A stretch of 64,000 bases of DNA, taken from Candidatus Binatia bacterium. Its GTDB lineage: Bacteria; Desulfobacterota; Binatia; UBA1149; CAITLU01. A model generated the notes under the pieces. It was given only the letters and a program-made list of their open reading frames with translations, was not told the DNA's origin and searched no databases. The stretch lies in NCBI GenBank assembly GCA_036493895.1, contig DASXOZ010000017.1, positions 1 to 64,000 on the forward strand, in the 5' to 3' direction. Positions 17,749 to 25,281 of this stretch are shown piece by piece (the first letter of the stretch is position 1; the number at the start of each line of letters is the position of its first letter). The position numbers and the translations under genes were made by a program.

Positions 17749-18584
17749 CGACCCGCTTCCGTGCGTCCTTTGATGTCGGATCCGCCGTTGCCGGTGGCCT
17801 GCACCCCGTCGGTGGCCGCGGCCTTGCCGGGGGCGACCACGCCGGCTGCACCGTTGCCGGAAGTCACCATCTTCTCGATGCGGTTGTCGCGACCGGCGAT
17901 GACGGCTCCGTTGCGACGATTGTCCGTCGTCTTTGCGTCGATCCTTCCGGCGCTTCCGTGCACTTTGAGGCCGTCGCGCGCGTTGGCGCTGGAAGTCACT
18001 CCGGTGATCCGGTTGCCGTGGCCGGAAAGCGCAACGCCGTCGCGCCCGTTGCCGTTGCTGAGCACGTCGTCGAGTGCGACACCGCTGGCGTGAATCGACA
18101 GTCCGTTGGCGGAGCAGTCGTGCACATCGATCGAGCGGACTTCGCGAAGCGCATCGCGGCCCGACGCGCGAATGCCGGTGGCGAAGTTGGCGATTTCGGC
18201 TCTGGCATCGTCCTCGTCGCCGCCGACGATAACGGCGCCGAGACGACCGCCGCGAGCGACGCGTATGCCGGTACCGTAGCCACGGCCGAGGATGCTCTGG
18301 CCGCCCAGGTTGAGGGTGAGACTGGCGGCGCGGGGATCGGCAAGCAGCGTGAGGCCGTCACCCGAACAACGCTCGGTCGCCACGGGATCGGTGGGCCAGA
18401 GCACGGTATCGACGACGACGATGTCACCGCACGCGCATGCGACCCGCACTCCACCGACGGTGTCGCCGCAATCTTTGGCCGTTGCGGCGCTGGCCGTCGC
18501 GAGCAACAACGCCGCCGCCGCTGCCAGCGCCGACAGTCTACTCGGGGGCGATGAAACTCGACACGTCAGCTCTTGCTCGTCCAT
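17745..18584 (-). CDS. Exported right-handed parallel beta-helix protein
   Basis: The protein has 279 residues from the ATG at 18584 (GGAAGAGG upstream); a GTG at 18599 is a weaker alternative. A signal peptide (LSALAAAAALLLATASAATA) is followed by a segment with three cysteines (DCGDTVGGVRVACACGD). Tandem strands such as GIRVARGGRLGAVIVGG, DGVALSGHGNRITGV, DGLKVHGSAGRIDA and NGAVIAGRDNRIEKM then repeat with a period of about 22-24 residues, the pattern of PbH1 beta-helices (pectate lyase-like, often polysaccharide binding). Its stop is embedded in the start of the 1027-residue protein, so the three genes from 18584 to 13766 form an operon for exported proteins. Confidence 0.78.
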   Translation of the reverse strand: MDEQELTCRVSSPPSRLSALAAAAALLLATASAATAKDCGDTVGGVRVACACGDIVVVDTVLWPTDPVATERCSGDGLTLLADPRAASLTLNLGGQSILGRGYGTGIRVARGGRLGAVIVGGDEDDARAEIANFATGIRASGRDALREVRSIDVHDCSANGLSIHASGVALDDVLSNGNGRDGVALSGHGNRITGVTSSANARDGLKVHGSAGRIDAKTTDNRRNGAVIAGRDNRIEKMVTSGNGAAGVVAPGKAAATDGVQATGNGGSDIKGRTEAGR

Positions 18585-18949
18585 AGTCCTCTTCCGCACT
18601 CGAACGAATACCCGAATCGTCCGGTGCGGTGCCCGTTCACAATATTTGGACAGCCGGGCATACGATAGCGCCGATCAGCGGATCGCGAGTCTTTGGCCCG
18701 CGCTCGTTCGAGTTGACCGCCGGGATTGTCGTACTCCGCGTGGGATGGCTTGCCTCCTGTACGGGAACCCAATGACGAAATCTTCACTTGGCGCGAAGTT
18801 GCCGACCGGATGTCGCATTCTGAAACGGGCGTTCAGGATGTGGCCTGCGTATCGTGCCCGAGGTCACAAAAATTCCGAACGCGCGGGGGACGTGGACCGC
18901 CCCCGGGAGAGTTGCCGCCGCCGACTTCGGCGGCGTCGGAACACCATTC

Positions 18950-18964
18950 TAGAATAAAGTTCTA
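18950..18964. promoter_or_regulatory. Second TAGAA-N5-TTCTA operator-like site
   Basis: TAGAA-TAAAG-TTCTA repeats the half-sites and 5-nt spacing of the operator before the TetR gene at 13692. It lies 366 bp upstream of the minus-strand beta-helix operon and 404 bp upstream of the plus-strand Gly-rich gene, unusually far from either. It may mark an unannotated promoter or be coincidental. Confidence 0.4.
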
Positions 18965-19056
18965 ACCGGTCGCGCGGTTTTTGCCGCCGGTAGGGTTCAG
19001 CCGGCCTCGCACCGCTCCAGCCCAGGTGGACCCGAGGACGGACAGGCACGGGAAGG

Positions 19057-19110
19057 CTGGTGCCTGACCCCATTCCTGTGTGCCTGACCCCATGCTGACC
19101 CCATGCTGAC
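19057..19110 (-). repeat. GGGGTCAGGCACC-type repeat cluster (copy 1)
   Basis: CTGGTGCCTGACCCCAT is followed by TGTGCCTGACCCCAT and two shortened copies of GCTGACCCCAT within 54 bp. This is the reverse complement of the unit found at 38243-38357 and 44736-44828. It is intergenic in all three places. Confidence 0.65.
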
Positions 19111-19367
19111 GCACTTGAGTTTAGTGGGTAGTCAGTTTTCTCGAGATTTCTTTGTCCTAATGGGGGGTTAGCGTGTTTTTGAGGTTTCGCATCCCATTTT
19201 TAGCCGTTAATGTCCCCCTTGCCGGTCGTTCAGCGGGACGGCCTTCCGAAGGGGCTTCGCCAACGATTCCTCGTCTGGAGCCGAGCGGGAAACCGCCGAC
19301 TGGCACGCAGCTCGCAACGTTCGGCGGGACGGACGCTGACGAAGCAAACAAGAGGGGAAGGACCCAG

Positions 19368-19658
19368 ATGAAGACCAGCTATAAGGCCTGCCTCGTTGCG
19401 CTCGCGCTCGCCCTGGTGGCCGGCACTGCCGATGCCGCCAAGAAAGGTGGCGGTGGTGGTGGCGGCGGCGGCGGCGGAGTGCCGACGAACTACGGTTGCC
19501 AGACGTTCGCTGCGGGAACGACGTTCACGAGCCCGGACGGGAAGACGCAGAAGCACCTGCTGATGTCGACCTGGACCTGCTACCTGTGCAACACGACGAC
19601 GCACCTTTGCGTGATCCAGTCGCCGTCGACGCTGTTCGGCTGGACGTTCTACTACTGA
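19368..19658 (+). CDS. Small exported protein with an 11-Gly run and four cysteines
   Basis: The protein has 96 residues; AGGGGAAGG precedes the ATG. A signal peptide (ACLVALALALVAGTADA) is followed by KK, eleven consecutive glycines and a roughly 60-residue domain with cysteines at NYGCQTF, TWTCYLCNT and HLCVIQ, ending in aromatic GWTFYY. The four cysteines suggest two disulfides or a metal site. The Gly run is encoded by mixed GGT/GGC/GGA codons, so it is not a simple slippage artefact. I do not recognise the family. It has its own long upstream leader and faces the beta-lactamase-family operon end. Confidence 0.65.
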   Translation: MKTSYKACLVALALALVAGTADAAKKGGGGGGGGGGGVPTNYGCQTFAAGTTFTSPDGKTQKHLLMSTWTCYLCNTTTHLCVIQSPSTLFGWTFYY

Positions 19659-19665
19659 TCGATGG

Positions 19666-19684
19666 AGCCCGCGCCGAGCGGGCT
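19666..19684 (+). terminator. Short terminator-like hairpin
   Basis: AGCCCGC and GCGGGCT form a 7-bp stem with a 5-nt loop 7 bp after the small exported protein's stop. No long T-run follows, so efficiency is uncertain. Confidence 0.35.
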
Positions 19685-19848
19685 TCGATCCCTGCTCACG
19701 TGGGTGCGCGAACCGGCGCCGATGTACTGGTCCGCGCACCGGAAATCGGGGCAATCGGGGCAGGGAGACGCCACGCCGCTCGTCGCAGGTCGGAATACCC
19801 GGCTGCGCGGATGTCTGCGGTCCTGGTCCCTGCCGGGGATTCCGCCGT

Positions 19849-20997
19849 TCACGCGAGCGACGCGTACACCGCCGAGATCAGCGCCAGCGAGCGCGGGTCG
19901 CCGCGCAGGTTCGCGAACATCTGGTTCATCGCGTAGCCCATCGCGAGGTGCGCATCCAGGTCGGCGCAGCCGAACGATCCGCCCCATCCCGAATGTCCGA
20001 ACGTCTCGCGGTTGGGACCGTAGATCGCGCCGTCGTTGCGGGCGAAGCCGGCGGCCCACCGCATCGGGATGCCGAGCACCAGGTCGGTCGAGTGCACACG
20101 CGTGCGCGTCGCTTCGCGGATCGTCTCGAGCGAGAGATACCGGTGCCCGTCCGCCTGGCCGCTGCGCGCGAGCATGCCGTAGACGGTTGCGATCGAGCGC
20201 GCGTTTGCCTGGGCGTTGGCGGCCGGCAATTCGATCTCGCGCCACCAGCGCTCGTTCGGCGTGCGCGCATCCAGCGGAGGATTGGCCAGCGCGGCTCGTG
20301 CAGCAGGATGCGGAGGAAGCGCGACCGGCGCGCCGTCGGAGGTCGTCGGCGGTCCCGCGGCCGGTACCATCTCGGCCGCGCGCGCGTCGTCCTTTTCGGG
20401 CAGGCCGATCCACGCGTCGGCCCCGAGAGGTCCCGCGACTTCTTCAGCGAAGAAGCGGCCGAGGGATCTGCCGCTTACTCGCCGGACGATCTCTCCGGCG
20501 AGAAAACCGTACATCATCGCGTGGTAGCCGGACTGCCCGGTTGCAAAAAGCGGCTCCTGCGCGGCCAGCATCGAAAGGATCTTTTCGCGATCGGCGTAGT
20601 CGCTTGCGCGGATTTTCGTCGTGACGCCGGAAAGCCCGCCCTGATGGCTGAGCACTTCGGCGACGGTGAGGTTTTCCTTGCCTGCAGCTGCGAACGCCGG
20701 CCAGATGCTCGCGACCGTCTGGTCGTACGAGAGCTCGCGCCTGTCGACGAGCATGGCGATGCAGAGCGCGGCGAATCCCTTCGTCGTCGACCACACGTTC
20801 GCGAGCGTGTCTTTCTGCCACACTCTCGTGCGCGCGGCGTCGGTGAAGCCTCCCCACAGGTCCACGACCATGCGACCGTCGATCTGGACGGCGAACGAAG
20901 CGCCGACCTCGCGGCCCTCGGCAAAGTTCGCTTCGAAGGCCTGGCGCACGCGATCGAACGCGGGGTCGACGTGGCCGTGGATCAATACGTCGCTCAT
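19849..20997 (-). CDS. Beta-lactamase-family serine hydrolase (class C/EstB-like)
   Basis: The protein has 382 residues and no signal peptide, so it is probably cytoplasmic. The class-C penicillin-binding fold is shown by the nucleophile motif S70-T-T-K73 in NVWSTTKGFAALC, the tyrosine motif in GYHAMMYGFLAGE, and FGHSGWGGSFG near the C-terminus in place of KTG. Such proteins are usually esterases or peptidases rather than antibiotic-resistance enzymes. The start ATG at 20997 overlaps the stop of the glycosyltransferase-like gene (ATGA). It is the last of four tightly linked genes (25151 to 19849). Confidence 0.85.
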   Translation of the reverse strand: MSDVLIHGHVDPAFDRVRQAFEANFAEGREVGASFAVQIDGRMVVDLWGGFTDAARTRVWQKDTLANVWSTTKGFAALCIAMLVDRRELSYDQTVASIWPAFAAAGKENLTVAEVLSHQGGLSGVTTKIRASDYADREKILSMLAAQEPLFATGQSGYHAMMYGFLAGEIVRRVSGRSLGRFFAEEVAGPLGADAWIGLPEKDDARAAEMVPAAGPPTTSDGAPVALPPHPAARAALANPPLDARTPNERWWREIELPAANAQANARSIATVYGMLARSGQADGHRYLSLETIREATRTRVHSTDLVLGIPMRWAAGFARNDGAIYGPNRETFGHSGWGGSFGCADLDAHLAMGYAMNQMFANLRGDPRSLALISAVYASLA

Positions 20998-23057
20998 GGC
21001 TTCTTCCTTCTTGCGCGATCGCTTGGGCGATCGCTCGGGCTTGCGCGATCGCTTGGGCGATTGCTTGGGCTCGGGCGATCGCTGGCGCGATCGCTCGGGC
21101 TTGCGCGATCGCTCGCGCGATTGCTTGGGCTCGGGCGATCGCCTGGGCTCGGGCGACCGTTTGGGCGAGCGGGCGGCGAAGGAACTGGCTTGCTTGCCGG
21201 CTCCGCGACGGCTTCTTCGTCGCTCTGGAACAGAAGAATCAGCAGCACCGTCGCTGCAAGCAATAGCGGAAGCAGGCTGAGCCGGCTTGCGGGGAACATC
21301 AGCTCGCCGAGATTGAAGGAGTTGCCGAGGGTTTCGGGACTGTTGGCCGGAAACAGGCGGTAGTAGTAGCCCTCGTAGATCCCGATCGGGTTGGCCGAGA
21401 CCGGCCCGACTACGCCGGCAAGCTCGAACGGCGTCGCCTGTCCCTGCTCGATGCGCGAGCGCAGATCGGCGCGCACGCTCGACGACTTGTTCTCGATGTC
21501 CGCCGTCGCATCGCCGCGCTGCAGCCCGGCCTGCACCGTCTTCGCGACGCTGCGGTTGATCATTTCGTCGAGGAGAGGCCACGCATGGCCGGTCGTAAAC
21601 AGCGGCACGACGTAGCGCTGCATCGGATCGAGCCCGAAGACCGACGATACCGGCAGCCCCGCCGCGCCTGCGTCTCCCATCGGGACCTGGGGATCGACGA
21701 TGGTCATCGTGAGCTGGATCAGCAGCGAGACGGCGGCAAGCCCGCTCGCGAGGCCCTGCCAGCGGTCGAACGCGACCGCGATCGGCAACGAGAGCAGGCC
21801 GACGGCGGGAGCGAGATAGCGGGGCACGGCGATCCAGCCGCCGTCCCAGCCGTTGAAGCTCGCGTTGACGGCGACGACGAATGCGGTGACCGCCGCGATC
21901 AAAAGCACCAGCGGCCGTCGCTGCTGCGCGCGCCACAGGCCGACCATCGCGGCGACCGACAGCAGCAGGATCGGCGACGAGAAGAACAGGCCGCGGTACG
22001 GCGAGACCAGCAGTGCGAGCAGCACATCCGTTCGCGGAAGCGCGAACACGCCGAGAAAACGGCTCTCGGCGGTAAACGTGGGGCTTTGCCACGCGTAGTT
22101 CGTCGTCAGCGGGGTTCCGAAGCACGTAATGTTGTAGGCGCAGATCACGAGGAGAGGGATGAGCACCCCGCAGCCGAAAGCCAGCGCATCGGCTTGCAGG
22201 CGGCGCGCCCCGCGTCGCTTCCAGTAGAGGTAGATCGCAAACATCGGCACGACCAGAGCCATCGTGTAGTTCGTGATCGCGGCGTAGCCGGCACAGAAGC
22301 CGGCAGCGGCGAGCCTTCGCGCAGCGGCGTCGGCGGAGCCGTCGCCGGCCGTCTCGATGAAGTACAGGCACGCGAGAAGCGCGACGGCGATGATGTCGTG
22401 TTCGTGGAGCATCGTGCCGAGCGGCAGCGCCATCGTCGCGAATGCAAAGCACAGTGCCGCCAGCCTGGCCGAAAGCTCCGAGGCCATGCCGCGCGCGAGC
22501 CTCAGCACCAGCACGGCGCCGATGGCCATCGCGACGCCGACGCTGAGCAGGCTCGCGAGCCACGCGTTCCAGGTCAGTACGGACCACGCGTCGGGATCTG
22601 CACCGAAAAGCGCTTCGACCATGCGCACGAGCGCATATCCCGGCACCGCGAGCAGCGAAGCGCCGGGGGCCTTGTTCGGATAAAAATGACCGTCCTTGTA
22701 CGCGAGATCGCCCGTCGCGGCGATGTCCTCCGCAGCAACGAGCTTGCGGTTGCCGGCCGCAGCACCGTCGATCGGGACCAGCGAACCCGCGGAGCCGCGC
22801 CAAGCCAGCGCGACTTCACTCCCCGATCTCGAAAGATTCGCGCTTTGCGCGGGCACGCGCTCGAGGCGCTGCGCAGTGGAGGGATCCTTCCGGTAGATGA
22901 TGTAGTCGTCGATGCTGAGGGTGTGACCCTCGACAACCGCGCGGACCATCGCGAAGCGCGAGTTCTGGTTCCATCCTCCGCCCTGGTGGAAGTACCCGGC
23001 TCCGACGAGAGCGAGCGCGAAAACGAGGGCGTCGCTGCGGTGGGAGGCGCGCAACAC
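20994..23057 (-). CDS. Polytopic membrane protein (glycosyltransferase-39/PMT-like) with repetitive SDR/SP tail
   Basis: The protein has 687 residues from a GTG at 23057, three bases after the upstream stop. Roughly ten to twelve membrane helices span residues 8-465 and 600-620. An early luminal loop has GWNQNSRFAMVRAVVEGHTL and the acidic SIDDYIIYR, the region where dolichol- or lipid-phosphate-sugar transferases carry their acidic catalytic residues. A large extracytoplasmic segment (about 470-590) precedes the last helix. The final 60 residues are a low-complexity basic tail of RPSPSDR and RASDR repeats, presumably cytoplasmic. Substrate unknown; lipid-linked sugar transfer to protein or envelope glycan is the best guess. 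Confidence 0.6.
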   Translation of the reverse strand: MLRASHRSDALVFALALVGAGYFHQGGGWNQNSRFAMVRAVVEGHTLSIDDYIIYRKDPSTAQRLERVPAQSANLSRSGSEVALAWRGSAGSLVPIDGAAAGNRKLVAAEDIAATGDLAYKDGHFYPNKAPGASLLAVPGYALVRMVEALFGADPDAWSVLTWNAWLASLLSVGVAMAIGAVLVLRLARGMASELSARLAALCFAFATMALPLGTMLHEHDIIAVALLACLYFIETAGDGSADAAARRLAAAGFCAGYAAITNYTMALVVPMFAIYLYWKRRGARRLQADALAFGCGVLIPLLVICAYNITCFGTPLTTNYAWQSPTFTAESRFLGVFALPRTDVLLALLVSPYRGLFFSSPILLLSVAAMVGLWRAQQRRPLVLLIAAVTAFVVAVNASFNGWDGGWIAVPRYLAPAVGLLSLPIAVAFDRWQGLASGLAAVSLLIQLTMTIVDPQVPMGDAGAAGLPVSSVFGLDPMQRYVVPLFTTGHAWPLLDEMINRSVAKTVQAGLQRGDATADIENKSSSVRADLRSRIEQGQATPFELAGVVGPVSANPIGIYEGYYYRLFPANSPETLGNSFNLGELMFPASRLSLLPLLLAATVLLILLFQSDEEAVAEPASKPVPSPPARPNGRPSPGDRPSPSNRASDRASPSDRASDRPSPSNRPSDRASPSDRPSDRARRKKP
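21015..21142 (-). repeat. In-frame tandem repeats rich in GCGATCGC
   Basis: Seven exact GCGATCGC octamers lie at 21015, 21027, 21045, 21075, 21087, 21105 and 21135, plus two GCGATTGC variants. They are spaced by 12, 18 or 30 bp and encode the SDR part of the RPSPSDR/RASDR tail. All spacings are multiples of three, so the array has expanded without breaking the frame. Confidence 0.8.
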
Positions 23058-23060
23058 CGC

Positions 23061-24041
23061 TCAGAGTCCCGCGAAAGGATCGGCCGCGACGCCGAGGACC
23101 GGCCAGCGTACCTCGACATGCTCGGTGGCCGCTCTCGCCATGACGAACGACATCGAGACATCCAGGTCGTCGAGCGCGTGGACGATCGGCAGCAGCGGCT
23201 CGTCGAGCGCGCGCGTGAAATCGTCCCAGTGGATCGGGACGACGCGGCGCGCGCCGACGGCGCTGACGACCTGACGCCAGTACGCTTCGCGATAGTCGCC
23301 GTCTTTTTCGCCGAGAAGGCCGACGCCGAGATAGACGACATCGGCATGGCGGCCGGCCAGCGCACCGGTCACGTAGCCGGCGCTCGACTGCACGAGGACG
23401 CTGCGGCCGGCGCGCTCGATGAGGATCGAGAAACTTCCTCCTTCCTTGTAGTCGGTGGCTGCGGCGGGCGGGACCAGCGGTGCGGTGATTTCGCCCATCG
23501 CGATGCCATGAGGAAAGTGCATCGAAGGAACCAGCGTCACCTTGAGGTCGCCGAAGCGCAGCGTGTCGACGCCATGGACGACGTGGACGTGCGCGTCGTC
23601 GAGGCCCCAGCCTTTGGCGATGTTGGCCGTGCTCGGCGAACCGACGAGCATCGCCCCTGTCCGCTTGGCGACTTCGGGCGCGTCCATCGCGTGGTCATAG
23701 TGGGAATGCGCCGTGACGACGGCGTCCAACTCGTGGATGCCGCCTAGCGCGAGCCCGGCCGTGATGCGGTCGCTGTCGGGCCCGATCGTTCCTCTCCACG
23801 TCTGGAGCGCCGCAGGCCTCGTAAAGAAACCGTCGACCAGGACGGCGGCGGTAGCGTCGCGGAACAGGAGGGTCGAGACGCCGAGAAAGGTCACGCGAAG
23901 ATCGGGACCGGGCGGCGCCGCACCGAGCTCGATGGCCTCGTAACGATCGAGCGAAGGCCGCGACAGCAGGTGATACGCGGCGACGGCGACGACTCCAACG
24001 ACGCCGAGCAGCACGAATTTCCACGGTTTTTGCCTGCTCAT
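23061..24041 (-). CDS. Membrane-anchored metallo-beta-lactamase-fold hydrolase
   Basis: The protein has 326 residues. An N-terminal helix (KFVLLGVVGVVAVAAYHLL) anchors it, with the domain probably outside the cytoplasmic membrane. The metal site HSHYDH (H112, H114, D116, H117) follows strand LDAVVTA. A later PSMHFPHG histidine and VVPIHWDDFT complete a binuclear site of the UlaG/phospholipase-D (NAPE-PLD-like) type. Substrate unknown; lipid or cyclic phosphodiesters are plausible for this subgroup. It sits between a kinase-fold gene (18 bp gap) and the glycosyltransferase-like gene (3 bp gap). Confidence 0.82.
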   Translation of the reverse strand: MSRQKPWKFVLLGVVGVVAVAAYHLLSRPSLDRYEAIELGAAPPGPDLRVTFLGVSTLLFRDATAAVLVDGFFTRPAALQTWRGTIGPDSDRITAGLALGGIHELDAVVTAHSHYDHAMDAPEVAKRTGAMLVGSPSTANIAKGWGLDDAHVHVVHGVDTLRFGDLKVTLVPSMHFPHGIAMGEITAPLVPPAAATDYKEGGSFSILIERAGRSVLVQSSAGYVTGALAGRHADVVYLGVGLLGEKDGDYREAYWRQVVSAVGARRVVPIHWDDFTRALDEPLLPIVHALDDLDVSMSFVMARAATEHVEVRWPVLGVAADPFAGL

Positions 24042-24059
24042 GTTGGTGCGCGACGTATC

Positions 24060-25151
24060 TCAGTTGGCGCCGACGATGCGAAGCGCACGGCGAAATAGCC
24101 CGAGCGTGATCGCGTGAAGAAGATCGCCGATCTCGACGGGCGCCTTGCCCGCAAAAGCGCGTGCATGGGTGCCCTCGAGCACGATGCCCAGCTTGAAGCA
24201 GGCCATCGCGACGTACCAGTCGAGAGCGTCGAGATTTCGCGTGCAGCCTTCGGCGTAGGTGGCGACCAGCTCTGCGCGCGACGGAAGGCCGCCGGCCTGC
24301 ACGTACAGCGACGTCGATCCGACGGAGACGTCTTCGGCATCCGGCCATGTCGCAAGCAGCCAGCCGAGATCGAGAAGAGGATCGCCGATCGTCATCATCT
24401 CCCAGTCGACGATCGCGACGAGGCGCGCGCTGTCGCGCGAATACATGACGTTGGCCAGGTGGTAGTCCCCGTGCAGGATGCCGGTCGGCCCCTGCGCGGG
24501 ACGGTGGCGCTCCAGCCACGCGGCCACGGCGTCGATGCCGGGAATGTCGGGCCCCGGATAACCTTCGTGCCGCGAGTACGACTCCAGCTCGGAAAGCCAT
24601 CGCGGCACCTGGCGCTCGAGGAACCCTTCGGGCCGGCCAATGTCGGCCACGCCGAGGCTCGAGGGATCCAGACGTGCCAGGCGCGCCAGTGCCGCCGCCG
24701 ATTCCAGGCCCATCGCGTGGCGCACGCCGGAGTCGCCGGCGTGCAGTGCCGGAAGCTCGGTAGTCGCATTGAAGCCGTCCACCGGCTCCATCAGGTAGAA
24801 GACCGCGCCGTTCATCACGGTTTCGTCGAAACAGCCGGCGATGAAGCCGGGATGGGGCACGTCGGTACCGGCCAGCGCGGCAAGGATGCGCCCCTCACGC
24901 CGTAGCGCGTCATTGCTTTTCGGCCTCAAGTGTCTCGGCGGTCGCCTGAGGACGAATTCCCGTCCGGCACGCCGAAATCGAAGCAGCAGGTTCTGCGTGC
25001 CGCCGGCCAGCACCTGCACGTCCTCGATCGGCCCCCGCGCAAGGCCTTGGCGGTCCATCCACGCGGCCAGGATGGCGAAATCGAGCAGTTCCCTGTCGAT
25101 TCCCGCTTCCCTTCCCGGGTCTTTCGCGCTTTGTTGACTGGTCGGCGGCAT
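24060..25151 (-). CDS. Phosphotransferase family protein (APH/ACAD10-11 N-domain type)
   Basis: The protein has 363 residues from the ATG at 25151. It has an aminoglycoside-phosphotransferase/choline-kinase fold: an N-lobe with VLAGGTQNLLLRFRRAGREF and FVLRRPP, the catalytic loop LHGDYHLANVMY (H227, D229), and the metal site IVDWEMMTIGDPLLDLGWLL. This subgroup (GGxSN-like start, FVLRRPP) is close to the kinase domain of ACAD10/ACAD11, which phosphorylates 4-hydroxyacyl-CoAs for beta-oxidation. The window also contains acyl-CoA dehydrogenases elsewhere. It is the first gene of the four-gene operon and is divergent from the carboxylesterase. Confidence 0.82.
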   Translation of the reverse strand: MPPTSQQSAKDPGREAGIDRELLDFAILAAWMDRQGLARGPIEDVQVLAGGTQNLLLRFRRAGREFVLRRPPRHLRPKSNDALRREGRILAALAGTDVPHPGFIAGCFDETVMNGAVFYLMEPVDGFNATTELPALHAGDSGVRHAMGLESAAALARLARLDPSSLGVADIGRPEGFLERQVPRWLSELESYSRHEGYPGPDIPGIDAVAAWLERHRPAQGPTGILHGDYHLANVMYSRDSARLVAIVDWEMMTIGDPLLDLGWLLATWPDAEDVSVGSTSLYVQAGGLPSRAELVATYAEGCTRNLDALDWYVAMACFKLGIVLEGTHARAFAGKAPVEIGDLLHAITLGLFRRALRIVGAN

Positions 25152-25281
25152 CCGAAGCCAAGGTGGTAAAGGATGCTCGCCTGCGAGTCGAGTCACGTAG
25201 CCGGGGCGGTAACATCGGCTGCACGACCAAGCCAAACGTCAGGAAGGGGACGGCCGCCAGCGCCGTCGGGGAGAATCACGG

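Larger units (their letters stand above)
18585..19367. other. 783-bp non-coding interval with operator-like and repeat elements
   Basis: No convincing gene is present between the beta-helix operon (minus) and the small Gly-rich protein gene (plus). It contains a TetR-type inverted repeat (18950-18964), a cluster of the GTGCCTGACCCCAT repeat (19057-19110) and, from about 19205 to 19367, a G+C-rich leader with several potential stems such as GCGGGAAACCGC. I could not match that leader to a riboswitch class. Confidence 0.5.

Noticed and set aside
19205-19367. Cyclic-di-GMP (GEMM) riboswitch in the leader of the Gly-rich protein gene
   Set aside because: The leader has several stems, but I cannot find the conserved GEMM tetraloop-receptor pattern or three-way junction bases.
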